DNA of 64,000 nucleotides from Pseudomonas sp. CCI4.2 (GTDB lineage Bacteria > Pseudomonadota > Gammaproteobacteria > Pseudomonadales > Pseudomonadaceae). A model generated the notes under the pieces. It did no database searches, was not told the DNA's origin, and was given only the letters and a program-made list of their open reading frames with translations. Location of the stretch: NCBI RefSeq assembly GCF_034350045.1, contig NZ_CP133781.1:2200001-2264000 (forward strand), written 5' to 3'. How positions within the stretch are numbered: the stretch's first letter is position 1; each line of letters starts with the position of its first letter. Below, in pieces: positions 30,317-38,054 of the stretch. The position numbers and the translations under genes are program-made.

Positions 30317-31113
30317 TGCATCTGATTCCTGATCATGATGGTGTCCTGCACGATCTGGTAAATCTTGGTGTTATCGGCAATGGTCCCGCTAAAACGAGTA
30401 TTCCAGTCTGACAGGGCTTTGGGTACATCAGTGGTGTCCCGAATGCTTGATGAGCCGCTCTGCATAAGGGCGGCATAGCGGACCGCACCTATCGTCTGAG
30501 CGTTACTGGGGCTGGGGCCAAAGACGGTCACTGTCTTAGAGCTGTCCTTGCCAATGCCATTGCTGGAACCGTAATCGAAGCGGAGATCGGCCACCCCCGT
30601 CACCATTTGTTGAGTGATGCCCCCTGTCGTGCACGTTATCGAGTTTGTTGTGGTATCCAGCGCGATTTGCTCAACAATCACAGGATTGGCTTGCATGTAG
30701 GGTGTCACGATGGCGCCTAGGTTTGTGCTCGATAGCGGCGTACCTTGACAGGTCACGTCGGCTTTATTGCTGGCCTCATACTGAATACACAGCGCTGTGG
30801 CTGAAATGGCGACCACGGAGACGCCCGCAGGGAAATTGCAGCCTGAAACCGAGGTGTTAGTGATTTGCGCGGTCGGCAGACTTCGATAGCCCGCTTTCGA
30901 CAGTTCCTGTCCCAGCACAGCAAGTGCGAAGTGACCATTTTCCCCATTGCCAAGCTGGCTCTGCTGAAACAGATAACTTTTCTGATTGGTGATAAAAATT
31001 TGGGTAATACCCAGGATTAAGAAACAGCCAATGGTCATGGCAACCATCAGCTCAATCAACGAAACGCCCCGCTGATAAGGGTAAATATTATTTTTTTTAG
31101 GATTTAAATTCAT
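30313..31113 (-). CDS. pilW: Type IV minor pilin PilW
   Basis: 266 residues from the ATG at 31113 (MNLNPKKNNIYPYQRG-VSLIELMVAM). This start shares one base with the pilV stop (TGATG); an in-frame start 60 bp upstream would overlap pilV. Glu5 is present. The region SYLFQQSQLGNGENGHFALA is typical of PilW/GspJ. A T8 run lies at 31092-31099 in the early coding sequence (AAAAAAAA on the sense strand), which could slip. It overlaps pilX by 4 bp. Confidence 0.92.
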   Translation of the reverse strand: MNLNPKKNNIYPYQRGVSLIELMVAMTIGCFLILGITQIFITNQKSYLFQQSQLGNGENGHFALAVLGQELSKAGYRSLPTAQITNTSVSGCNFPAGVSVVAISATALCIQYEASNKADVTCQGTPLSSTNLGAIVTPYMQANPVIVEQIALDTTTNSITCTTGGITQQMVTGVADLRFDYGSSNGIGKDSSKTVTVFGPSPSNAQTIGAVRYAALMQSGSSSIRDTTDVPKALSDWNTRFSGTIADNTKIYQIVQDTIMIRNQMQ

Positions 31114-31649
31114 CACCGCCGCGTCCTGATTTTGTATGTACAGGTCGTACTGCTGTTTGAGGGGTCCATACAATCACCCGCCGTTTTGACGGTCCATGAG
31201 AGTTGTATCTCTATTTCGCTCCCCGTACCGCAACTTGACGCGGTTACATCGCCTGGCGTTGCACTGTTACAGACGTAAAAACCAGTTTTCAATAGCGCGC
31301 TAGCGCCCGGTAGGGCATTGCCCGCTTGAACTGCCCAGCAGCCGACTTGATCATTAAAACTGATGGGCGTAGGGATACAGGCAGAGGGGACGGTTGGAAA
31401 CGAAGCACCTGGTAACTTCTGACAACTACCGATGGTGCCGCAATTCGGGTTGCTCCTGATCAGCTCCAGCAAATCATCTGCGAGCATGATGGCAGTATTT
31501 CGCTGCGCGGAATCCTGAGTGTAAGGAATCGCTTTGCTTTGCAGGCCTACCATGCCTAATACACCCACAACGATGACGAGCAGGCTGACCAGCACCTCAA
31601 TCATGCTGAACCCTGAGGATTTAGTGGGAATGCCTGTTATCAATTGCAC
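31113..31649 (-). CDS. pilV: Type IV minor pilin PilV
   Basis: 178 residues, MQLITGIPTKSSG-FSMIEVLVSLLVIVVGVLGMVGLQ with Glu5. TQDSAQRNTAIMLADDLLELIRSNP is typical of PilV (quoted in part: NTAIMLADDLLELIRSNP). Cysteine-rich: NCGTIGSC, AGDCMDPS, TTCTYK. It overlaps fimU by 10 bp and pilW by 1 bp, so translation of this operon is strongly coupled. Confidence 0.93.
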   Translation of the reverse strand: MQLITGIPTKSSGFSMIEVLVSLLVIVVGVLGMVGLQSKAIPYTQDSAQRNTAIMLADDLLELIRSNPNCGTIGSCQKLPGASFPTVPSACIPTPISFNDQVGCWAVQAGNALPGASALLKTGFYVCNSATPGDVTASSCGTGSEIEIQLSWTVKTAGDCMDPSNSSTTCTYKIRTRR

Positions 31650-32194
31650 TCTCCCGTTGCTGGCAGTGTTGTAGACGGAACACTGATACGGCCGCTCCCG
31701 AGCACGCCAACATACTGGGTTTTAATCGACGTGTCCCCGGTATAAGTGAAGGTGAAGCAAGTAGCCGGCGAGGCGCTGCCGGTGGGCGAGAAGACGATAC
31801 TGCCTATCGGAGTAGTGATTGCCACCCCTGTTTGAAGGCCGCCCGTGCCAATCTCTCTGAGTACAGTGCCCTGATTGGTAAGGATCACTTTGATGTCGCC
31901 ATTCCAAGCGGAGTTACTAGAGCCCGCCGCCAACATCGTGATCCCCGTACCGCGTGTCGCTGCTTCTGCGCGCGAATACTGCAGCAGGTCGTAAAACTCA
32001 TTGGCTGTGGTGGTCACGTTGTTTTTGTGGATCAGGCTGCTGAAGCTGGGGATTGCGAGCGCCGCAAATATTCCGACGATGACCACGACAATCACTAACT
32101 CAATCAAGGTGAACCCACAGCTACCCTGGTGTAAACATGGACTATGAAGGCCACGATGCGCCTTTGACTGCCTGACGCGAGAGCCGAAATCCAT
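31640..32194 (-). CDS. fimU: FimU/FimT-type minor pilin (GspH family), first gene of canonical operon
   Basis: 184 residues. The prepilin motif is G-FTLIELVIVVVIVGIFAALA, with Glu5, preceded by an unusually long leader (about 27 residues, MDFGSRVRQSKAHRGLHSPC...). No other in-frame ATG gives a shorter one. The body (ANEFYDLLQYSRAEAATRGTG) is the GspH/FimT signature. It starts the minus-strand minor-pilin operon and is divergent from thiO. In P. aeruginosa the equivalent operon is AlgR-controlled; I found no clear AlgR site here. Confidence 0.85.
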   Translation of the reverse strand: MDFGSRVRQSKAHRGLHSPCLHQGSCGFTLIELVIVVVIVGIFAALAIPSFSSLIHKNNVTTTANEFYDLLQYSRAEAATRGTGITMLAAGSSNSAWNGDIKVILTNQGTVLREIGTGGLQTGVAITTPIGSIVFSPTGSASPATCFTFTYTGDTSIKTQYVGVLGSGRISVPSTTLPATGECN

Positions 32195-32452
32195 TACGAA
32201 AATTCCATTTTTGCCGTTGGAAATATCGTGATACTACTCAACTTTAAAGTCGTTATCTAATAGATGTCCGGGCTTTTCGGCAGACCAGTGGCACTTTGAT
32301 GCTTTTCGCTGAGTAACGTTGTCGCACCCTACTACGACAGGGTCGAAAAAACCGCCACAGTCTGCGACGATAACTGACTGTGTAAATGACGATCCCGGCG
32401 TTTTTAACACCCAGTACTGACGCCGTTTCTCTTTCCTTTTTGCGTTGAGTCC

Positions 32453-33559
32453 ATGATGTCCAAGCAACAGGTAGTCATTGTCGGCGGTGGTGTGATCGGT
32501 CTGTTGACCGCATTCAATCTGGCCGCAGACGTAGAAAGCGTGGTCCTGCTGGACCGTTCCGATGTCGGGCAGGAATCGTCTTGGGCGGGGGGCGGAATTG
32601 TTTCGCCGCTTTATCCGTGGCGCTACAGTTCGGCGGTGACAGCGCTGGCGCATTGGTCGCAGGATTTTTACCCGCAGTTGGCGGCGCACTTGTTTGAGAC
32701 CACGGGCGTTGACCCCGAGGTTCACACCACCGGTCTCTACTGGCTCGATCTGGACGACGAAAAAGAAGCGTTGGAATGGGCTGCGAGTGCAAATCGGCCG
32801 TTGAGTGCGGTAGATATTTCTACGGTGTATGAAGCGGTTCCGGTCATGGGCCGCGGGTATTCCAGTGCGATTTACATGGCTGACGTTGCCAATGTGCGCA
32901 ACCCACGCTTGGTGAAATCGCTACGGGCGGCTCTGTTAGCGTTGCCCAATGTCACCCTTCATGAGCACTGTGAAGTCAGCGGTTTTATCCGTGATGGCGA
33001 CACCGTTCTTGGCGTCAGCACCGCCTCTGGCGACATACTCGGTGACCGAGTGGTGTTGGCGGCCGGCGCGTGGAGCGGAGAATTGTTGAAAACGCTAGGC
33101 CTTGCGCTGCCTGTCGAGCCGGTCAAGGGCCAAATGATTTTGTACAAATGCGCGGCGGACTTCCTCCCGAGGATGATTCTCGCCAAAGGCCGCTACGCGA
33201 TTCCGCGCCGTGATGGCCACATCCTGGTCGGCAGCACCCTGGAGCATGAAGGCTTCGACAAGACTCCAACCAGCACCGCACTTGAAAGCCTCAAAGCGTC
33301 CGCCGAGGAACTGATCCCGGCGCTGGCCGGTGCCGAAGTGGTTGGGCATTGGGCAGGGCTGCGGCCGGCGTCGCCCGAAGGCATTCCGTTTATTGGCCCG
33401 GTGCCGGGATTTGCTGGCTTGTGGTTGAACTGCGGGCACTACCGAAATGGCTTGGTGCTGGCGCCGGCTTCTTGCCGCTTGTTAACTGATTTGCTGGCGG
33501 GCAGGGCGCCCATTATTGATGCGGCGCCGTATGCACCGCAGGGTCGGCTTTTGGGGTGA
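32453..33559 (+). CDS. thiO: Glycine oxidase ThiO (FAD-dependent)
   Basis: 368 residues. The FAD-binding motif GGGVIG is at residues 11-16, with ESSWAGGGIVSPLYPWRY following and the C-terminal GHWAGLRPASPEGIPFIGPV. This is the DAO-family glycine oxidase that oxidises glycine to the imine used in thiazole (thiamine) synthesis. Start at 32453 or the adjacent ATG 32456. In P. aeruginosa it lies between fimT and pilR; here a toxin-antitoxin remnant separates it from pilR. Confidence 0.9.
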   Translation: MMSKQQVVIVGGGVIGLLTAFNLAADVESVVLLDRSDVGQESSWAGGGIVSPLYPWRYSSAVTALAHWSQDFYPQLAAHLFETTGVDPEVHTTGLYWLDLDDEKEALEWAASANRPLSAVDISTVYEAVPVMGRGYSSAIYMADVANVRNPRLVKSLRAALLALPNVTLHEHCEVSGFIRDGDTVLGVSTASGDILGDRVVLAAGAWSGELLKTLGLALPVEPVKGQMILYKCAADFLPRMILAKGRYAIPRRDGHILVGSTLEHEGFDKTPTSTALESLKASAEELIPALAGAEVVGHWAGLRPASPEGIPFIGPVPGFAGLWLNCGHYRNGLVLAPASCRLLTDLLAGRAPIIDAAPYAPQGRLLG

Positions 33560-33621
33560 CTGAGTGCCCTCTTCGATTTGTCGCGAGCACCGGTTTTATT
33601 GCGAGGTTTTAAGCTGTGGGT

Positions 33622-34051
33622 CTAGCTGGCTTGACTCACAGCGTGGTCCACCCGCTCCAATAAAGCGTCAGTTGCCCTAAGCAATTCTGCGAGCAAAGGT
33701 TCATCAACTGCCATGTACCCTTCGTATTCGGCTAAGTTTCGCCGATCATGGCACAGGGCAAAAAGTCGGGTCTGACCTTTGTCCAGTTCTAACGTGTGCA
33801 CAAGGCATTGAAAAACCAAATAGCGGCGATCTGATCTGTAACCGCAAAGTCGAAGGGCTGTTAGGGCCTACGCGTGCGCTGCGTTGTAGGCAAGATCAAA
33901 GCGGCTCGCGAACGACAGCGTAGAATTATGCGCATCTTTCAATCGGTCTGCGGCGGAGCTGAGCAGCCCCCGCGCATTCTCTTTGGTCCTTCGGTTCTGC
34001 TTTTAAGCCGCCGCTACGAACCAAATTTCCCAAACTGTCTTCATTACCCAT
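33622..34051 (-). pseudogene. HEPN-domain toxin gene, broken by a frameshift and a stop
   Basis: On the minus strand an ATG at 34051, overlapping the nucleotidyltransferase end by 8 bp, starts MGNEDSLGNLVRSGGLKAEP. The matching continuation lies in another frame: LLSSAADRLKDAHNSTLSF, then ASRFDLAYNAAHA, a TAG stop (33870-33868), ALTALRLCGYRSDRRYLVFQ and HDRRNLAEYEGYM to a stop at 33622. This reads as the HEPN protein normally paired with MNT-type nucleotidyltransferases, including the RxxxN-like RNLAEYEG stretch. The frame changes at a run of five C (33967-33971) and total length is 3n+1, fitting a one-base insertion. A functional toxin is unlikely. Confidence 0.75.
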
Positions 34052-34628
34052 CCTTAGGCTCCTTTGGATTGCTTCCTATGATATTTATTTTTTCTTGTTG
34101 CTCAACGCGCAAAACGAAGCTGTTGGAGGATTCAAGCTTGGTTTGCCAATCAGCAAGGGTGTAAAGCGTGGGGTTGATGGTCCTTCCGGTTTGTTCTTCC
34201 AGTGGTATCAACAGCTCCATGACATCGCCGTATTGCAATGATTCGCCAATCAGCATTAGGTCTATGTCACTCGTGGATCTTTCATTGCCTTTCGCGATAG
34301 ATCCGTAAATGAATGCCCATCTCAGTTGGTCCGCAATGGGTGATAAGGCCAAGCGTATCAATCCAGCAATCCCGAACGTTTTACGAACGATACCCATTAG
34401 CTCTGAATAGATCGGGCAATCCGGGTTGGCTTGATAGTGGACCTGATTTCCCTGCCTGCGAATGAAAAGAATTCCCGCGCCGTGCAAGCGAGACAGTTCG
34501 CGAACCAAGCTACCCTTGCCAACGCTCGCCCAACGAACAATTTCATTAGTGAAGAAACTTTCGTCAGGCTTGCCATATAGCAACCCCAGCACTTTTTGCT
34601 GTGTTGTCGTGAACAGCGCATCACCCAA
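34044..34628 (-). CDS. MNT-type nucleotidyltransferase with winged-helix N-terminus (antitoxin-like)
   Basis: 194 residues. The first ~85 residues form a winged helix-turn-helix (TTQQKVLGLLYGKPDESFFT, GSLVRELSRLHGAGIL). The nucleotidyltransferase core has GSIAKGNERSTSDIDLML, the GS-x(10)-DxD motif with both aspartates intact. Such proteins AMPylate and neutralise HEPN RNases. No in-frame ATG is available between the upstream stop and the family-typical N-terminus; the best start is TTG at 34628. It lies between thiO and pilR, which adjoin in P. aeruginosa, so the module is an insertion. Confidence 0.83.
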   Translation of the reverse strand: MGDALFTTTQQKVLGLLYGKPDESFFTNEIVRWASVGKGSLVRELSRLHGAGILFIRRQGNQVHYQANPDCPIYSELMGIVRKTFGIAGLIRLALSPIADQLRWAFIYGSIAKGNERSTSDIDLMLIGESLQYGDVMELLIPLEEQTGRTINPTLYTLADWQTKLESSNSFVLRVEQQEKINIIGSNPKEPKDG

Positions 34629-34656
34629 TGAAGTAGAAATAATGAAGGCCTCTTCA

Positions 34657-34692
34657 GTCCCTAAATAGGGACGATAGGTCCCTTTTAGGGAC
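34657..34692 (-). promoter_or_regulatory. Tandem palindromic operator of the MNT gene
   Basis: Two related inverted repeats: GTCCCTAAATAGGGAC (34657-34672, 7-bp arms) and GTCCCTTTTAGGGAC (34678-34692, 6-bp arms). Centres are ~20.5 bp apart, two DNA turns. A minus-strand promoter TTGATA-17 bp-TATCGT (34699-34671) is threaded through them: one palindrome fills the spacer and the other covers the start of transcription. This suggests autorepression, perhaps by the winged-helix domain of the adjacent protein. Confidence 0.6.
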
Positions 34693-34770
34693 TTATCAAT
34701 AGGTGATGTTTAATTTCCATAATTTAAGACAGAGATCTGTGATCAGCTGCGGCCTATGGCGGGACTGGGC

Positions 34771-36114
34771 CTAATCATCCAACCCCAACTTCTTCAACCG
34801 ATACCTTAACGAGCGAAACGTAAGGTTCAGGCGTTGCGCGGCGGCAGTGCGGTTCCAGCGGGTTTCTTCCAAGGCTTGCAGGATCAGCGTGCGTTCGATG
34901 CTTTCCAGATAGTCTTCCAGGTCGTTGATGTCGGCCAAGTGGTGTTCGCCGGGACCGCTGATGCTGGGAGTGTCTATGAGGCGCAAGTCGCTGGCTTCGA
35001 TCCGGTCGTTATCGCACAGGGTGTAGGCACGCTCTAGCATGTTCTCAAGTTCGCGCACGTTGCCCGGAAAGCGATAGCTTTTCAGGGTTTCCAGCGCTTG
35101 GGCGTTGAGCGTGGCAGCAGGCTGGCCCGACCCTTCAGCCAATCGCCGGAGAATGCTGTCAGTCAGTTGCACGATGTCTTCCCGGCGTTCGCGTAACGAA
35201 GGCACGCGCAATTCTATGACGTTCAGTCGGTAGTACAAATCCTGACGGAAACGGCCGGCTGCAACTTCGGCATTCAGGTCTTTATGGGTAGCGCATAGGA
35301 TGCGCACATCGACGACCAGTTCTTGCTGGCCGCCCACGCTGCGCACGGCTTTTTCCTGGATTGCCCGCAGCAGTTTGACTTGCATTGCCAAAGGTAAATC
35401 CGCCACTTCATCAAGGAACAGCGTCCCGCCGTTGGCCGCTTGGAAGAGCCCTGGTTTGTCTTCAGTCGCGCCGGTAAAGCTGCCTTTGCGATGGCCGAAA
35501 AACTCGCTTTCCATCAGCTCAGATGGAATTGCCCCGCAGTTGACCGGCACAAATGGATGGTCGATCCTCGGGCCTTGTTCGTGAATCAGGCGCGCCACCA
35601 GTTCTTTGCCGCTGCCCGATTCGCCACTGATATAAATGGGCGCCTGACTGCGGGCCAATTTACTGACCTGTTTGCGTAGCGCCCGCATCGGCGGCGAATC
35701 GCCCAGCAGGCGGCTGTCGAACGTGTTCTCGGTCCCGCTGGGGGTGTGCATGCGCAACGCGCTAGCCACTAACTCGCGAAGGCGAGTGAGGTCCACCGGT
35801 TTGGTCAGGAAGTCGAAGGCCCCGGCTTTCAGCGCATTGATCGCTGTATCAAGGCTGCCGTAGGCGGTGATCATGGCCACTGGCACTTGCGGATAACGCT
35901 GCTGGATGTGCTGCACCAGTTCCAGGCCATTGCCATCGGGCAGTCGCATATCGGTCAGGCATAAATCAAAAGGTTCGCGCTGCAACCAGTCCCGGGCTTC
36001 TTTAACGTTGCGCGCGCTGCGGGTGTCGAGCTTCATCCGTCCGAGGGTGATTTCCAACAGTTCACGGATGTCCGGTTCATCGTCGACGATCAGGATTTTT
36101 TGCTGTGGGCTCAT
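34771..36114 (-). CDS. pilR: Sigma-54 dependent response regulator PilR
   Basis: 447 residues from the ATG at 36114 (MSPQQKILIVDDEPDI), two bases after the pilS stop; the longer open frame would overlap pilS. The receiver domain has Asp55 in LTDMRLPDG. The AAA+ domain has Walker A GESGSGKE and GSFTGA (the GAFTGA loop that contacts sigma-54). A Fis-type helix-turn-helix ends the protein (NRTAAAQRLNLTFRSLRYRL). It activates pilA (51877) from a sigma-54 promoter. Partner is PilS. Confidence 0.96.
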   Translation of the reverse strand: MSPQQKILIVDDEPDIRELLEITLGRMKLDTRSARNVKEARDWLQREPFDLCLTDMRLPDGNGLELVQHIQQRYPQVPVAMITAYGSLDTAINALKAGAFDFLTKPVDLTRLRELVASALRMHTPSGTENTFDSRLLGDSPPMRALRKQVSKLARSQAPIYISGESGSGKELVARLIHEQGPRIDHPFVPVNCGAIPSELMESEFFGHRKGSFTGATEDKPGLFQAANGGTLFLDEVADLPLAMQVKLLRAIQEKAVRSVGGQQELVVDVRILCATHKDLNAEVAAGRFRQDLYYRLNVIELRVPSLRERREDIVQLTDSILRRLAEGSGQPAATLNAQALETLKSYRFPGNVRELENMLERAYTLCDNDRIEASDLRLIDTPSISGPGEHHLADINDLEDYLESIERTLILQALEETRWNRTAAAQRLNLTFRSLRYRLKKLGLDD

Positions 36115-36116
36115 GG

Positions 36117-37709
36117 TCAGCTCAACTTCAGCGGATGGGCAAAGGTTATGCGAAAACAGCTGCCGCCGCCTTCCCGAGGTCTGTAATCCAGATGCGCCTG
36201 ATTGCTTTCGCACAACTCACGGGAAATATAAAGGCCCAAGCCGGTGCCTTTGGTTTCCGTGGTAAAGAACGGTTCGAAAATTTTTGGCAGTTGCTCGTCC
36301 GCCACGCCAGGGCCGTTATCGAGTATTTCGAGCACCGGTAAGTCGCTGAGCGGATCGTGAAACAAATGAAGCCAGACCTGCGCCAGATCGTGGTTCTGAG
36401 CACTGTAGCGCAAGCCGTTCTGCAGCAGATTGACCAACACTTGGGTCAATTGTTCGGGGTCCATCCGTGTACTCAGCGTGCCGGTTCCGATGTCGACGTG
36501 CAGCAGTTGATTGGCAAGCGCTGAGGCGCGGACCTCGTCGACAAAGTTTTCCAGCCAGCTCTTGAGATCAAGTAGCTGAGGGTCGGCTTGACGTCGACGA
36601 GACAGCTGCAGGACGTTTTCGATGACTTGATCCATGCGCCGCGTTTGGTCATGGATGATCTGGCTCAGTCGACGGTCTGGCGTAGTCAATTCCTCTGATT
36701 CTTTTAGCAACTGGGCCGCGTGACTAATTGCGCCCAGCGGGTTACGAATTTCGTGGGCAATACCGGCCGTCAGGCGCCCCAGTGCGGCCAGTTTAAGTTG
36801 TTGGGCCTGTTGGGAGATCAACGATAAGTCTTCTAGGAACACCAATGTTTGCCGGTGCTCGCCATGGTTTAAGGCGATAAAACTTGGTTGCAGCAGCGGG
36901 CCCGCAACGGACGTCTCGACGCTGTGCGGACGTAACATGGGGTTGATCAACCATTGCCGTAAACGATCCACCAATTGGGGCGAGTAAGCGTCAATGGTTT
37001 TGCCGATCAACTGCTCATTACCCATCAGCGTCAATGCCCCTTGGTTGGCCAGGAGCACTAGGCGCCGGGCGTCGAGCACCAGAATGCCGGTACGCATACG
37101 TTGCAAGATCAGCGCATTGAGCTCTTCCAGGTTGTCGACATCCGCTGCACGCGCGTTGGCCAAAGTTTCGCTTAGGTCCAGACGTCGAGTAAGCATTTGC
37201 ACCAATAACGCTGCCGCAAAACTCAACGCACCGAGCATGCTTGCCTGAAAGTAGTGATTGAAGGCTGAAGGTCGGTTGAAGCTGAGGTAGAAGGTCAGGT
37301 AGATAATGCCGATGGCGGCAGCGGCGGCAATCAGCAAGCCTATGCGCCCGCGCAACAGCACGTTGCTGATGGCCACCGAGGCGATCAGCAAGTTGCCCAT
37401 CCCGCTGGGAGCACCGCCGCCGGCATAGAACAGCGCGGACAGCATCACGATATCGGCCATCGCCAGGGCAAAAATCTGTGCGGCGTGTTCCGGTCTGTTC
37501 AGGAAGACGCCGGCCAAAATGTTGACGATCAGGTAAACCCAGCAGCCCGATCTGAAGAGGTCTACGTTGACCAACTCCAGCAGGTCGTTGTCGAGGTTGC
37601 TGGAGATCAACAGGATTAACGTGATGCCGATGGCCAGGCGATAAAGATGATAAAGCCTTAGGATGCGCTGGCCTTGGGTGCCGTTTAGTGGAAGTACTTC
37701 AGCGGGCAC
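36117..37709 (-). CDS. pilS: Membrane sensor histidine kinase PilS
   Basis: 530 residues from the GTG at 37709 (VPAEVLPLNGTQGQRILRLY); this length equals P. aeruginosa PilS and leaves an 11-bp overlap with the upstream gene. A GTG at 37781 would add 24 residues that overlap that gene by 83 bp. Six N-terminal transmembrane helices, a PAS region (LNALILQRMRTGILVLDARR), the H-box AGIAHEIRNPLGAISH, and N, G1 and G2 boxes (DNGPGV, GTGLGLY) are present. It senses PilA in the membrane and controls PilR phosphorylation. Confidence 0.95.
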   Translation of the reverse strand: MPAEVLPLNGTQGQRILRLYHLYRLAIGITLILLISSNLDNDLLELVNVDLFRSGCWVYLIVNILAGVFLNRPEHAAQIFALAMADIVMLSALFYAGGGAPSGMGNLLIASVAISNVLLRGRIGLLIAAAAAIGIIYLTFYLSFNRPSAFNHYFQASMLGALSFAAALLVQMLTRRLDLSETLANARAADVDNLEELNALILQRMRTGILVLDARRLVLLANQGALTLMGNEQLIGKTIDAYSPQLVDRLRQWLINPMLRPHSVETSVAGPLLQPSFIALNHGEHRQTLVFLEDLSLISQQAQQLKLAALGRLTAGIAHEIRNPLGAISHAAQLLKESEELTTPDRRLSQIIHDQTRRMDQVIENVLQLSRRRQADPQLLDLKSWLENFVDEVRASALANQLLHVDIGTGTLSTRMDPEQLTQVLVNLLQNGLRYSAQNHDLAQVWLHLFHDPLSDLPVLEILDNGPGVADEQLPKIFEPFFTTETKGTGLGLYISRELCESNQAHLDYRPREGGGSCFRITFAHPLKLS

Positions 37710-37938
37710 GGGAACCTGGGCCCTGTTCGAGATGGGCCTGGCTGCAATACCAATGGTCTTGCTGGTTAAGCGCCCGGTCACGTGGCAAATGAACGCCGCA
37801 GTGATCGCATTTAACCATGGGCGCCGCGACGCCCTCGGGTGGAGGGGCGCTTTTGCGTGGCGCCGAGCGTTTGCCCAGGCGTTTGAAATAGTAAACCGCC
37901 ACCGCGATTAAAATGACCCACAACAGTAAGCGAACCAT
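37699..37938 (-). CDS. Small membrane-anchored zinc-ribbon protein (PP0621-like)
   Basis: 79 residues from the ATG at 37938 (MVRLLLWVILIAVAVYYFKRL), an N-terminal transmembrane helix. A cytoplasmic domain follows with CDHCGVHLP and WYCSQAHLE, a treble-clef/MYM-like zinc site. The family is found just upstream of pilS in Pseudomonas and resembles what is annotated as PP0621. Function is unknown. It overlaps pilS by 11 bp and likely shares its transcript, so a role near PilS signalling is possible but unproven. Confidence 0.8.
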   Translation of the reverse strand: MVRLLLWVILIAVAVYYFKRLGKRSAPRKSAPPPEGVAAPMVKCDHCGVHLPRDRALNQQDHWYCSQAHLEQGPGSRAR

Positions 37939-38015
37939 GACTACCAGCTTTCTGAATAAAGATTCGCAGTGTAGCCAAGGAGATGACGGGCGCACAGCAC
38001 AGAAATCGCGAATAA

Positions 38016-38041
38016 AAAAAGAGGCCCGCGGGCCTCTTTTT
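38016..38041. terminator. Terminator after bamD
   Basis: A perfect 26-bp palindrome: A5 and T5 flanking GAGGCCCGCGGGCCTC. It lies 14 bp past the bamD stop on the minus strand. Confidence 0.9.
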
Positions 38042-38054
38042 CACTGCGACGGAA

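Noticed and set aside
32195..32452. AlgR-binding site before fimU
   Set aside because: I looked for CCGTTCGTC-type motifs on both strands of the fimU-thiO gap and found no convincing match.
33874..34164. 96-codon plus-strand frame in the thiO-pilR gap
   Set aside because: The minus strand carries recognisable HEPN and MNT sequence, which explains this stretch better.
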